Positions 48,561 to 60,414 of a stretch of DNA of 64,000 nt are shown here, in pieces. The DNA comes from Allium sativum (Eukaryota; Streptophyta; Magnoliopsida; Asparagales; Amaryllidaceae): the NCBI GenBank assembly GCA_030737875.1, contig CM060922.1, forward strand, positions 759,635,603-759,699,602, given 5' to 3'. The notes under the pieces were generated by a model. That model had not been told where the DNA came from. It searched no databases and saw only the letters and a program-made list of their open reading frames with translations. Each line of letters opens with the position of its first letter. Position 1 is the stretch's first letter. The position numbers and the translations under genes are program-made.

Positions 48561-51500
48561 AACAGATTACGTTAGAATAATAATAACGAATCTGAGCGAC
48601 GATAAGAAATAGAGGAGTGGAAACCCAAGGTGAGAACTCCTCACAATAATTTCTAGTTCAGTTATTTATTTTATAACTGCTTGTATGAACTGTTCCCCGT
48701 CGTCCACAGACCATAGACGACTTGTTTGATTTTATTGTGTTGTGAAAATTGATTGTGATGTGGAATGGAATAAAATATTCATGTGTTGAATAAAATATTT
48801 TATAGTTAAAAATATAATTTTTAACGTGTATAGGAATAAAATATATATTCATAAACAAATTGGACGATTTGTTTATGTACACACATTTGACGGATGTTGA
48901 TTGGGACGATATATTTTACACGTCGCCCAACTGCACAAATAATAATCAGTGTATGTTGTTTGAAAACCCCACACGGGTATTGGGATGATATTGGACATAC
49001 ACTAATCCCAATATTTAGTTGTATGTCAACCGATGGGTTGACAGACTGTTGTAAGCATTAATTATCTATATTTAACGCTTATGCAGTTGTGTAATGCACT
49101 CTGGATGGTGGTTGATTGTTTATCATTGTTGTTCTTCACATGTGTTATATGAAATCCATATAAATAACATTACATGGTAATTGACTGTGTCTGATTCCAG
49201 TTCAGAAAGAATGAATATTTTAAAATAATGAATATTTTAAAATAATATTCAGTAAAAGATCAAAATCTGATTTTGATGTCTGATTTGGGATGGACACGAA
49301 AATATTTGAATATATAAATCCGTGTTGATTAGATTAACGTCATTTTGACATGAACGATATTTATATCGGTTTTATTCATTTTGATAATGAATATCGAAAA
49401 GGAAGTGATTTCAAAATCTAATGTTTTGAAAATACTATCATTTATATATCGATGATATGGAATATTCCATTTTGATTTGAAATTGAATATGAAGTTGAAA
49501 TCGTTTTGAAAACGAATTTAAAACGATTTATAAAATACGTTTTAAATGGAAATCGACGAAATATATATAATATATATAATGGCCTGAATAGAACGCGCCG
49601 CGCCGCGGTAGTTCACGAATTTCGACCATTGACTTCGAATGGACATTACAGGAAATCCGACCATCGGATTCTCCTAAAACCGGAACTGTTGGGTTCATAT
49701 CGAAAAGAGATTTCAACAGATATAAGAGATTTGAAATCTAACGGTTGGATTTGGAATTATGTCCAAATCAAATTTGGAAAAGATCGCTGTAAGTGCAGTT
49801 CGATGACCGTTTACGGAAATCGACTGTTCGGGCCTTGATAAAATTATTAAAATATCAATAATTTGTGTAAAATCATAATAAATGATTTGGAAAGAATTGA
49901 GATGAAAAATTCCATATTTGAAAAGATAAAAATATATTTTTATCGAAATGAACTAGTTATAAACAAGAATTATAATCCAATATTTTTAAATAAATAAATT
50001 GGATTTGAAATGGTTTTAAAAATAACCGGAATTTCCAATATATGAATTGTAATGGATTTGAATCGAAATTATCTTCGGAATATTTCGATATTGGATTCTG
50101 TGATTATACGGACATTATGGAGGAATTTGAAAGATATATATCGTTATCCCAATACGATATTTGTTGATTTCATAATTTGATATTGGATATAAGCCGATAT
50201 ATTTTTTATTCAGAGCCTTGTATTTAATATCAAATGGGATTTTGGGGTTGTCGTGAACGGTGTCTTCACTAACACTATTCTTAAACCCAGTTGAGAAAAG
50301 ATTAAATCTTTTTATTAAGATTTAATGAAGTTTACCAATTAATTAATATTTAATTGGAATTGAATTGAATTTTGGGTTTGTCGTGAATGGTATCTTTAAA
50401 AATGCAGTTCTTAAACCCAATGGAGTTAAGAAAATTAGAAACTAACTAGAGATTAGCTAAGTTGAATGATTTCCTGGGTAATGATCTGATGTTGATTTCG
50501 GCCTCCTGGATTAATACTTTGGGAATTGTTCTCTTTTTAATTTACGGTTAGAGACTGATGGAATGGTGTCTTCAGTAACACTGTTCTTAAACCCCATGTG
50601 AAAAGAATAAATCTTTTAATTAAGATTATTAGAATTTCCAGTTATATTTAGTAATTGGAATAAAATGGAATGTGATTTTGGGTTTATCGTGAACCGTGTC
50701 TTAAATGACAATGGTTCTTTAACCCAGTTAAAGATAGGGTATGATTTCCCAGGTTATATAATCATTAATATTGATTTTTGGGAAGATTAAAACTAAGTGG
50801 AGTTTTAATGAATCTTTAATTAGATTGAAATGATCGAGAATGGAGTATCACCAGTTTTGCTCCAAGCGATAGTTAAATCTTTAATTAGATTTGAACGTGA
50901 AATGGTAATTAACTTTACCGATAACACCATGGTGTTAGATATGAAGTATTGCCAGTTTTGCTTCATGGGATGAATAGGTTGGGATTGGGAAATATAACAA
51001 ATGATTACTTCGGTAAGGTTCGTTAATCCCGACTAGTTTGGATAAACCATAATTTGGTTTGAATTGATATCTAAAGGAAGATTAAAGAATTTATCTTTGA
51101 TGAAATTAATGGGAACCTTTCCCAAAGGAGATGAATATTTAAATAAAAGAATATTCAGAATTGGTATAGGCGTATGTTGTGTTTTTGTAGCACTTGTTTA
51201 TAATATACGCGAGTTATTCGAAAAGACCAGGTTTATCCTATTCTGAATAACTGAATCGGCAATGAGTCGACGATGAAGACGGTGGTTGAAGACCAGAGGT
51301 CTTCACATCGTTTGGATGATTATTGATGTCTTGATTGGGCTGTACACCCAAGACGAGGTAATAAGTGGTGATCGTCCAGACGTACTTGGAGATTGACCGG
51401 ATATGCGAGGACCTCTCTCCTGTATTGGGCTTGGGATGAGGAATAATATGCCTTTGGTTTCGTTCAAACCCAGTGCAACAACCCGGAAAATCAGAACCAA

Positions 51501-52255
51501 TTTAAAATTTTTATTTTGGCTATTTCAATGAATTTTGAATAGTTAAAATAATTTATTTTAAATAATAACGATAATTTTTTTATTTAAATCGAAGTTAGAA
51601 CGAAAATATTTATTTTAATTTTAAAAGGAATTAGAAATAGCATGGTAGTTTGAAAAGTCAAATCTGAACTTTGACTGAATGTACAGGATTCAAAATTAAA
51701 CGGATTTTAGTGAAACCAAAAGTATCTAAAACTGTTTAAAAATATCTTTCCAACGGATCCGAAAAATCGAAATTTCATAGCGGGAATAAAAAGTTATGGC
51801 TAGACGAATATTCAAACTAGTCGCTATGGAATATAGTATAATTTATTGCCCGTATAAAAGGCCATTATACAAATGACCTCCGTTATCGACAAAACCACTT
51901 TTGTCGGATCCGGAATGTCAAATTATTGCTAATTTTAATTTTCTAATATTTTTGGAATTAATTTTGACAAAATTAATTTTGTTCGGACAATATAGTAAAA
52001 ACATAGCTAGATTTATTTTTCGGGAATTTTCGGAGTCCGTATGTGGCCCGTGTGAATTTAAATGTACGATCGAATTAATTTAATAAAGGATTTAAAATTT
52101 AAATTAAAGAAATCAAGCCAAAAACGATCGTTTGGGCTTACGGGACCTAGCCCATTAGTTACGGAACAAGGGCAATTAGGTAGAAACAATTCCTGTTGGA
52201 CTGAAATTGGAGTTGCTAAGAATTTACGGGTTTATTTGTAAAAATTAGAAATATA

Positions 52256-52305
52256 ATATTATAAAAATCCAATTTTTGTCTTCATTCTAAACCCTAATCC
52301 TAATA
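52256..52305 (+). promoter_or_regulatory. TATA box and telo-box of Y 5' LTR
   Basis: ATATTATAAAAATCC (52256-52270) then TTCTAAACCCTAATCCTAAT (about 52284-52303). The 3' LTR has the same at 62697-62741. This would start the genomic RNA. Confidence 0.6.
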
Positions 52306-52339
52306 CTAAATACAACAACAGCCGCCCCTCTTGGAATCC

Positions 52340-52381
52340 ATGGCCATGAACGCTCAACTCTTCCCTCCTCTAATTCTCTGA
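52340..52381 (+). CDS. Possible 13-codon upstream ORF in the Y leader
   Basis: First ATG after the predicted start site; reads MAMNAQLFPPLIL then TGA. The 3' LTR copy (62777-62818) encodes the same peptide with two synonymous differences (AAC/AAT, CCT/CCA). A leader ORF could affect translation of gag downstream. Two copies are far too few to show selection, so this is tentative. Confidence 0.3.
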   Translation: MAMNAQLFPPLIL

Positions 52382-53040
52382 ATCCATTCACCAAAAACTT
52401 TCACTCCTTTAGACATTATCGAAGAGATTTTCACCCCCTTGAGATCCATATGGACAACCTTCACTGCCATCGAGTATACGACCAGAACCTCGCACCCGGA
52501 CGAGACCCGTTTGCAGCACCGCCCTTGTCTCCTACCCCGATCGCGCTTGACGTGGTGGGTCCCCCCTTGAGCGCCGCACCCTCCCCTTCATCGTGGTGGT
52601 GACGGATTCTCGCGAAGCTCACTGTATTGGTCGGAAAGGTGAACCCTAGGATTGAACCCAAAGGAAATAAACATCGACCTTGACTGTAAAAGCAAGAAGA
52701 AGGTGGAATTCTATTTAATTATTTAAATTAATTTATTTTACATTATTAACAATGTAAATTAAATCATAACTCACTCATATGAACTCAGAACTGAACGATT
52801 ATTGAAGCGTTGCGATCGTGAGCCCGAGATCTGCGTTTCTAGTCTGACTAGAACCAATTCTGAGCTGATCAAATTTTGGCAAAATTTTCAGATCTGAATC
52901 ATTCAGATTTAAACGACTGTGAGAATTCTGTTTTATTTTTTTAAAATAATTAGAATTAATCATGATTGTATTATCATCGATCCGCTGTAAATTTCTACAT
53001 GCTATGCTACGTGATTTGATCTGTATTTGATGTGTTATGT

Positions 53041-54345
53041 AGATCTGTTATTTTGGGTGATATTGTGTTATAATTGAATTTGCATTAAAAATAAATCAAA
53101 CACCTTTGTTATTTTTGTTGAATCAAAACATTCAACAAAAATGAAGCATCACCTTTATCATATTTTATTGGCATTATATTTGCAATAAAAATGAATCAAA
53201 CATTTTTGTTTTTTTTGTTGAATCAAAACATTCAACAAAAATGAAGTATCACCTTTATTATATTGTGTTGGAATTAAATTTGCATTAAAAAAAATGAACC
53301 ATACATTTTGTCACTTTGATTGAATTCGAATTTTCAATCAAAATGAAATATTCCCTTTTATACATTTTGTTGAATCAAAATTTACAACAAAAATAAAATA
53401 TAACTTTTGTTATTTGATTGAAATAGAATTTTCAGTCAAAATAAAATATCACTTTTGTTATTTGATTGAATTCGAATTTTCAATCAAAATCACTTTTGTT
53501 ATTTGATTGAATTAGAGTTATCAATCAAAATGAAAAATATCACTTTTGTTATTTGATTGAAATAGCTTATCAATCAAAAATGAAAAATATCACTTTTGTT
53601 ATTTGATTGAAATAGAATTATCAATCAAAATGAAATATACACTTTAGTTATTTGATTGAGTTGGAATTTTCAATCAAAATGAAATATCAAATTTTGTCAT
53701 TTTGTTAAATTAGAATATTTAACAAAAATGAAATATAAATTTCTATCATTTTATGGAATTATTATAAAAATTGAAATGTTCATGTTTTTTTTTAAAAAAT
53801 AAGAACATTACATTAAAAAGTTCACATTTTTAATGTAATGTTAGAATATAGAAAATGTACATGATTTAAATAAAAACATGATTTCATTAAAAATTTACAT
53901 TTTTAATGTCAAAAATAGAAAAATAGAAATTGTACACGTTTTGAATTAAAACATGATTTCATTAAAAATTTACCTTTTTAATGACATGAATACAAAAATA
54001 GAAAATATTCATGTTTTGAATAAAAACATGATTTCATTAAAAATTCATATTTTAGTGTCAAGGATGAAATATAGAAAAATGTTCATGTTTAGGATAAAAA
54101 CACGATTACCTTGAAATTAACATTTTTAATGTAATGTTATTAAAATAAGAAATGTGTTCATGTTTTAAAATCAAAACATGTTTTACATTAAAAACATACA
54201 TTTTAATGTAATGTTAGAAATTAGTGCAAAGATTAATGTTTTAAAATGAACACATGTTTTACATTAAAAATTCACTTTTTAATGTAATAATAGTAGTTGG
54301 ACAAACATGCATGTTTTCAGAATAAAATATGTTTACATTAAAAAC
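53041..54345. repeat. Hairpin array in Y 5' LTR
   Basis: Several sub-blocks of ~50-70 bp units. First, TTTTTGTTGAAT with ATTCAACAAAAAT. Second, TTTGATTGAA with TTCAATCAAA around TTCGAA-type loops (53310-53690). Third, long-stem units on ACATTAAAAA and TTTTTAATGT (53800-54345). The best is a perfect 16-bp stem, 53804-53819 with 53827-53842, loop of seven. A matching series restarts at 63530 in the 3' LTR. Confidence 0.9.
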
Positions 54346-54356
54346 TTTGTTTTTAA

Positions 54357-54860
54357 ATGACATGTTTAAATTACAATTATATTTACATTGCATATATTAG
54401 AATTTATATGCACTATTTAAATTACAATTATATTTACATTGCATTTATTAGAATTTATATGCATTGTTTAAATTACAATTATATTTACATTGCATATATT
54501 AGAATTTATATGCATTGTTTAAATTACAATTATATTTACATTGCATGTATTAGAATTTATATGCATTGTTTAACTCACATTTATAGTTACATTGCATATA
54601 TTAGAATTTATATGCATTGTTTAAATTACGATTATATTTACATTGCATATATTGGAATTTATATGCATTGTTTAAATTACATTTATATTTATATTGCATA
54701 TATTAGAATTTATATGCATTGTTTAAATCACATTTATATTTACATTGCGTATATTAGAACTTATATGCATTGTTAAAACTACATTTTTATTTGCAGTGCA
54801 TATATCTGAATTTATATGCATATTTAAAACAACATTTATATTTACACTGCATATATTAGG
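54357..54860. repeat. 51-bp tandem repeat, about nine to ten copies
   Basis: Unit of ATGCATTGTTTAAATTACA-type start, containing GCATATA and TATATGC arms that pair. Spacing of ATGCATTGTTT sites is exactly 51 bp (54459, 54510). Because 51 is a multiple of three, one frame stays open for 139 codons (54357-54776, a 17-residue repeat rich in Tyr and Ile). I regard that frame as a by-product, not a gene. Confidence 0.92.
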
Positions 54861-57082
54861 ATTTGTATGAAAAGTTAACTTGTCATTGGATCAATTTTCA
54901 TGTAAATGATTTTTTTTTTTTGACAGTATATAAATATGATATGCCAATAAAAACATTCTTTTATTTGGCATGTTAAATACGTTAGAGAAATCATTGAATG
55001 GCTTATATTTATATATAATTATATAGATATAAATATAAATTAAAATTAAACGAATCACAAGCGGTAGTTCGCATTTCGAAATCGTAACTTTAAACGATTA
55101 TACCGAAAGATCCAACCGTCGGATTTTCCCAAATCTAGAACCGTTAGGACCGCTTTGGGAAGATCTTTCCAAATATAAACTTTGTTAAAATCCAACGGTT
55201 AGATTTCGTGATAAGTGTAAATCAAATTTTGATAAAAACAGCGCCAAGGTCGCCTATTGACCCAAAGCATCGTTAAATTAATTTAGCTATATATATATAT
55301 ATATAGCGATAAATCGTTATTATATACTATTAACGATATGAAATGATTTTAAACTATATATGCGAAAATCATTTGAAAAGACCGAGTTCAATCTCATTTC
55401 AAATGATTATACGACGATCTAAATCGAAGATCTTAAAGACGGCGATTGAAGACCTGCGATCTTCACATCGAAAGGATAACTACTGATGCCCGACATTGGT
55501 TAGCTCCCAGTAAAGGGTTAAAGTGGTAGTTGTCCGGACGTACTTGTCGATTGTCTGGATATGCGAGCACCTCTCTTCCGTATTGGACATACGGGACGAG
55601 GAATAAGGTGACTTCAGTTTCGTTCAGACCTAGAACTGACTTGTAAATGGATGTGTGTCCGACATTGGATTTATTTCCATGTAAATTGATTCCTATTTAA
55701 TATATATCCGTTGGTGGTGGAGAATTTATTCTCTTGCTTAACACCCTTCTCTGAGGCACATGAGCTCAGAGGTAATATATTGGTAGTTATCGATCGCATG
55801 ACGTGAGTTGTCAATGTGACATGCCAAGATGCAATTGATCGAGGCTTTTGTTGAAAAGAAGAGCCTTGTGGATAATGATCAAAGCATAGCCTATTTCGAC
55901 ATAGCTTTGCGTATAACGTTACCTCGCAAGCCTCACACCCCGGTAAGAGTCAGAAACGGGACAACGGAACGCAGGCAGTGCACACATTTCTTTCTAGCTA
56001 GAAGTGGTATCAAGGTTTTGCAAGCCCTGACATTTTACTTATGTGGTTGTTGGAATGAGGCGCCTCCGATTTATTGGTCGATTGTGACCATTTTATAGGT
56101 CCAATAGGATCGAGAAGCGTGTGTTCAAGCATAACTAATCCACTAAGGTATATTTATGGACCGGCCCTACAGTATCCAAGGGTTTACTGCGGGGGACCCT
56201 GAGACATTGCTAAAGTGTCTCGAATCGGTAAGGAGATCGTCCCTAGCCTTGACTCATGATGGAAACCCAATTTCCAATACGACATTACGGTTTTGATTGT
56301 AAACCTATATATGGCGACATAATAGGATGGGGTATTATGCCTTCTAGGATTGATACATTTACTTTGAAGTACTTTTAAAACTGATTAGATACTAATAATA
56401 ATATCAAACATTATTTTCCACGTATCAAGCATTTTTTATCATTATAAGGTAAAACTCTATCCTCCGGTTTGCGTTGCATTGTGTGATGGAACTTGAGTCT
56501 TATAATGATTTCATTTTCATAAAAGCATCGCGTTGTTTTTGAAATAAAAATTTATTAAACATATGCACTGGCAATCCAATGGAGTAAACCCGTTCCGCAT
56601 TAGGGGTGTGGTCCTGTGATTAGCCATATTGTTAGTTAAGAAAGGTTTCTCATACTAGTCCTATGACTGATTCGTAGTTTGTTTCACTTTGCAAACTCGG
56701 GTGCCCTCTTTCCACACGGGCAGCCAAATGACAGGTTTATGTATGGACACATTCTGGATTGGAGCTTGCTTAAGGAAGAAGATGGAAACCTTTTTCTTTT
56801 TATCTTTTTGTTGCTACTTGAGACACTTAGACATTATTGAGCTTTGATGTATTTGATGGAGATTGATACTTATTTATTTCTTTGTTGAAACTTCTATTTG
56901 CTAAGTGTATCCTATAACTGTGTACTCTGATGTCTTTGATGTTATGTTGTGATGACATTCTTATTTCCGCTGCAATGATCTATGTGTTATGCTATTATCT
57001 GAGATATGCTATTGTTGTAATTATGTTATACTCCTATGATTATCCTTATTTTCGTACTACGGAAGTTTGGGGTCGTCACAGT

Positions 57083-57094
57083 TGGTATCAGAGC
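57083..57094 (+). other. Primer binding site of Y element
   Basis: TGGTATCAGAGC two bases after the LTR end TCGTCACA; initiator-Met tRNA type. Confidence 0.93.
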
Positions 57095-57790
57095 TAAAGG
57101 TTAACCTTAGCTTCGGAGTATGACATTTTTAGAACAATTCGTCTAGATAGAATCAGCGGTATTCTAAGATGAGTAGCTCATTAGAGATAGGATTAGTAAT
57201 GTCCTAGAATGAGCACAGCAGAATAGCACATATTAATCAGTCATTACATCATTATCATCCTATCATATGTCTCTACTTTTAACCTTTCCTTTAAAATTAT
57301 CATTTCTGTTAGTCTGACTCTTTCCTTGATGGTACAGAACTAACTAGGAAATGAGCACTAGAGCACGAGCTAGAGCACGAGGCAGAGGTGGGGCTAGAGG
57401 AACAGCTAGAGATGAGACTCCCACTTCTCAGGGATAGCCCACTCCCGAGACTGTAACACCACCTCCACCCCCGCAGCCGTTTGATTTGGATAAAATGACC
57501 AAGAAGTTCAAAAATCTAGGGGTTGTATCCTTTTACCAGGTGAGAGACAGTGATCGAGGCACAATCATGGCTAAAGAACTACGAGAAATTTTTTGATGGC
57601 CTGGAATTGAAAGATCAACGCAAGCGTTTTTTGGCAACATGGCTATTGAAAGACGAAGCTGAAAATTAGTGGGATACAATTAAAATTGGCAATAATGTGG
57701 CCGACATGTCTTGGGCCAGATTCAAAGAACTCTTCAACGATGAGTATATCCCTCCGCAGGAAGTAGCGGCTCCATGATCAATTTGCCAAT

Positions 57791-59737
57791 TTGCACCATG
57801 GAGAAATGACTATTTCAGAATATGTGCGGAAGTTCGAGGAACTCTCACGCTACACCCCAGAGTTAGTTCAGAAACCAATGCAGAAAAACAAAAGATTCAT
57901 CAATGGCCTCTCCAAGAAATACCTGAACAGGGTCACTGGTCACATCAAGCTCCACTTTAATGAAGTGATCGAGATGGCTTGCCGCTATGAGGATAATGAC
58001 AGAAATGCACATCAGGAGCGTGAAAAGAATCAGAATGTGAACAAAAGAAAGCAAGCTGACAGGAAACCAGAGGCGAGCAGGTCTTCAGCCGCCAAGCCCC
58101 AAGGGAAAAAGAAAAGAGACAAATCCAAGGTGAAATGCTTCAATTGCCAGAAGATGGGGCACTTCGACTACAAATGCCGAGCTCCCAAGAGGCCAAGGAG
58201 AAATGAGTCTGGGCCTAGTCAAAGTTCTCAGGATATGAAGGAGTACTATAATTGTCACCAGAAGAGGCACATCAAGCCAAACTACCCGTTGCTGATGAAT
58301 TCTCAGGTCGCACATGTCTATGATGGAGCGGCTGCACCGGCTTCTTCTGAGGGAGCAGGTAAACCCGATGTTTTAGGATGTACTCTTAACATTAAGAACA
58401 TTCCCATTATAGTTTTGTTTGACATTGGTGCATCAAGAAGTTTCATTTCTAGTGACACAATTAAAAAGCTTAAATTGAAACCAAGAAAACTTAAAGAACC
58501 GATTAGAGCCCATAGTCCGATAGGAGGTTCACTTATTCTCGGTCGGTATTGTAGAGTGCCTGTTTCTTATTCCTATTTCCAAATCCCTTTTAATTTGATC
58601 GTCATGAATTTCTCCGGGTATGATATCATACTTGGAATGGATTGGCTAACGAAGTACGAGGCTGAGGTACTATGCGCTGAAAGAGTAGTCAGAATTAAAA
58701 CCAAATTCAGAAATATGATGGCTATACCATGTCACAGCTCAGCCACAGATAGGAAAGAATTCTGGTCTTCTCTAGAAGTCACTCCTGCTTCTATTGAGGA
58801 TATTCCTGTCGTCAGAGATTATGCAGATGTGTTTGAAGAAGTTGATAGCTTACCTACACGCAGAGAAATCGAATTCAGGATTGACTTAGTTCTGAATGCA
58901 AGGCCCATTGTGCATCCTATTCGGAGAATGACACTGAAAGAAAAAGAGGAGCTGAGCAATCAAACTAAGCAACTTTTGTGGAAGGGTCTGATCAAGCCTA
59001 GCTTCTCAAATTGGGGGGCAGTAGTGGTGTTTGTCCCAAAGTCAGACGGTACCCTCAGACTATGTATGGACTACCGTGACCTAAATAAGCAGACACTGAA
59101 AAATAAATATCCACTGCCACGTATTGATGACCTGCTGGACCACTTGAATAGAACACAAGTATTCTCTAGGTTGGATCTAGCTACAGGTTTCCATCAATTA
59201 CGCATTGCCGAAGAATGTGTTCCTTTAACAGCTTTCAGAGGGCTAGACTTATTCTATGAGTGGCTAGTAATGCCCTTCGTCTTATGCAACGCTCCAGCAT
59301 ACTTTGTTGATCTAATGAACAGAGTATTCCGAGATGTTTTAAATAAATTCGTGTTGGTGTTCATCGATGACATCCTAATCTTTTCCAAATCCACTGTTGA
59401 GCATGAAAAGCATCTGAAAGAAGTCTTGGAGATTTTGCGAAGAAATGTGTTGAAAGACAAATTCTCCAAATGCATATTCTGGCAAGAAGAGGTGAAATTC
59501 CTCGGCCATGTTGTATCAAAGGAGGGCATTTCAGTAGACCCAGGAAAGATCTCAGCCATCCAAGTTTGGAAGCAGCCTAGCACTCCTATAGAAGTCAAAA
59601 GTTTCTTAGGACTAGCTAGCTATTATCGGAAATTCATTAAAGATTTTTCAAAATTATCTTGTCTATTAACGAAGCTGACTAAGAAGCATAAAAAGTTCAT
59701 TTGGACCCCGAATGTGAGGCAGCTTTCCAAGAGCTGA
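57791..59737 (+). CDS. Y Gag C-terminus, protease and RT (648 aa open segment)
   Basis: Gag tail ([20 protein letters not shown] near residue 5), a basic linker, a canonical CCHC knuckle [14 protein letters not shown] (116-129) and a ruined second knuckle [14 protein letters not shown] (153-166). The protease site reads DIGAS (211-215) instead of DTGAS, which should abolish activity. RT spans about 330-640 with [38 protein letters not shown] ([10 protein letters not shown] in Z) and the catalytic FIDD at 524-527. It ends by frameshift within the RNase H connection (IWTP). The true gag start lies upstream at 57351 in other frames. Confidence 0.9.
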   Translation: MHHGEMTISEYVRKFEELSRYTPELVQKPMQKNKRFINGLSKKYLNRVTGHIKLHFNEVIEMACRYEDNDRNAHQEREKNQNVNKRKQADRKPEASRSSAAKPQGKKKRDKSKVKCFNCQKMGHFDYKCRAPKRPRRNESGPSQSSQDMKEYYNCHQKRHIKPNYPLLMNSQVAHVYDGAAAPASSEGAGKPDVLGCTLNIKNIPIIVLFDIGASRSFISSDTIKKLKLKPRKLKEPIRAHSPIGGSLILGRYCRVPVSYSYFQIPFNLIVMNFSGYDIILGMDWLTKYEAEVLCAERVVRIKTKFRNMMAIPCHSSATDRKEFWSSLEVTPASIEDIPVVRDYADVFEEVDSLPTRREIEFRIDLVLNARPIVHPIRRMTLKEKEELSNQTKQLLWKGLIKPSFSNWGAVVVFVPKSDGTLRLCMDYRDLNKQTLKNKYPLPRIDDLLDHLNRTQVFSRLDLATGFHQLRIAEECVPLTAFRGLDLFYEWLVMPFVLCNAPAYFVDLMNRVFRDVLNKFVLVFIDDILIFSKSTVEHEKHLKEVLEILRRNVLKDKFSKCIFWQEEVKFLGHVVSKEGISVDPGKISAIQVWKQPSTPIEVKSFLGLASYYRKFIKDFSKLSCLLTKLTKKHKKFIWTPNVRQLSKS

Positions 59738-60306
59738 AACGGAGGTTGACCACTGCTCCTGTGTTTACCGTTATTAATGGCAATCAGGATTTGAAAGTCT
59801 GGACAGATGCTTCCATTGAAGGTTATTCCTTTTTATCTAAACAAACATGTCAGAGATGACATTTTTAATGTCAAATCTTATTTTAACATGTTATCCTTTT
59901 ATCTGTTTAAGGTATTGGTGCGGTGCTAATGCAAAGGGACAAAGTAGTCGCATATGCTAGCCGTCAGTTGAAACCGCATGAGAAGAATTACCCCACTCAT
60001 GATCTTGAGTTGATGGCCATCGTATTTGCTCTAACGATATGGAGGCACTATCTCTTGGGTGAGAAGTTCGAATTGTATACTAATCACAAATCCTTGAAGT
60101 ATTTGTTCACCCAAAAAGATTTGAACTTGAGGCAGCAACGTTGGGTTGAATTTCTTGCGGCCTATGACCTGGACATCTTATATACTCCAGGAAAAGCCAA
60201 TGTTATAGCCGATGCGCTCAGCAGGAAGAATGCAGACAGCGCCAATCTTATCATAGTTAATCTTATCATTATGCCTACATTAATGGATAAAATCTCTTCT
60301 CTTTAG
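59734..60306 (+). CDS. Y RNase H fragment, interrupted by a 90-bp insert
   Basis: Reads [12 protein letters not shown], then VWTDASIEG (first catalytic Asp region), the insert at 59822-59911, then [44 protein letters not shown] and the [14 protein letters not shown] end. The frame is the same on both sides of the insert (90 is a multiple of three), but the insert itself contains a stop. The segment stops at TAG 60304, where the Z paralogue has Gln. In most annotations only 59923-60306 would be called. Confidence 0.88.
59822..59911 (+). other. 90-bp GT...AG intron-like or TSD-flanked insert in RNase H
   Basis: Begins GTTATTCC after GAAG and ends CTGTTTAAG before GTATTGG. Leaving it out joins Glu-Gly-Ile-Gly in frame, matching the Z protein layout (TDACGTGLG). 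It is AT-rich, with a pyrimidine-rich stretch and TTTTAAC upstream of the AG. Alternatively an 85-bp insert (59824-59908) is flanked by a 5-bp direct duplication AAGGT (59819-59823 and 59909-59913). It contains a hairpin, TGACATTTTTAATGTCA, like the LTR arrays. Confidence 0.7.
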
Positions 60307-60414
60307 AAAGATGATAAATTTATTCAGATGATTAGTGAGCAAGTTCTAAAGGGAGAAGCGTCAAGCTTCTAAATAGACAGCAAGGGAACGCTTAGACTGC
60401 AAGGGCGAATATGT

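Larger units (their letters stand above)
46605..51473 (+). mobile_element. Y LTR, truncated by the next element
   Basis: TGTAACAACCCGAAAATCAG start, leader GC island at 47560-47850, hairpin array 47920-48560, then CACACGGGTATTGGGAT (48970) and a module at 49590-49800. Its last 240 bp (CTTCACATCG, GTACTTGGAGATTG, GATATGCGAGGACCTCTCTC) match 55455-55634 inside the next 5' LTR, showing that the 51474 element landed inside it. CCCAG (51469-51473) is the candidate target site. The rest of this LTR is expected beyond the window. Confidence 0.8.
51474..57080 (+). mobile_element. 5' LTR of Y element, 5607 bp
   Basis: TGCAACAACCCGG (TGTAAC expected) to GGGTCGTCACA, immediately followed by PBS spacing. 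Order: upstream block, TATA/telo-box, GC island, hairpin arrays 53041-54860, a second CGGTAGTT module at 55060-55260, and a U5 end with CTCATACTAGTCCTATGACT. A ~90-bp segment present in the 3' LTR (62318-62410) is missing near 51965, between short ATTAATTTT direct repeats. Confidence 0.9.

Noticed and set aside
54357..54776. 139-codon open frame with 17-residue repeats
   Set aside because: It lies entirely in a 51-bp tandem repeat in an LTR; openness follows from unit length.
58085..58315. Minus-strand frame opposite Y gag
   Set aside because: Antisense shadow of the gag zinc-knuckle region.
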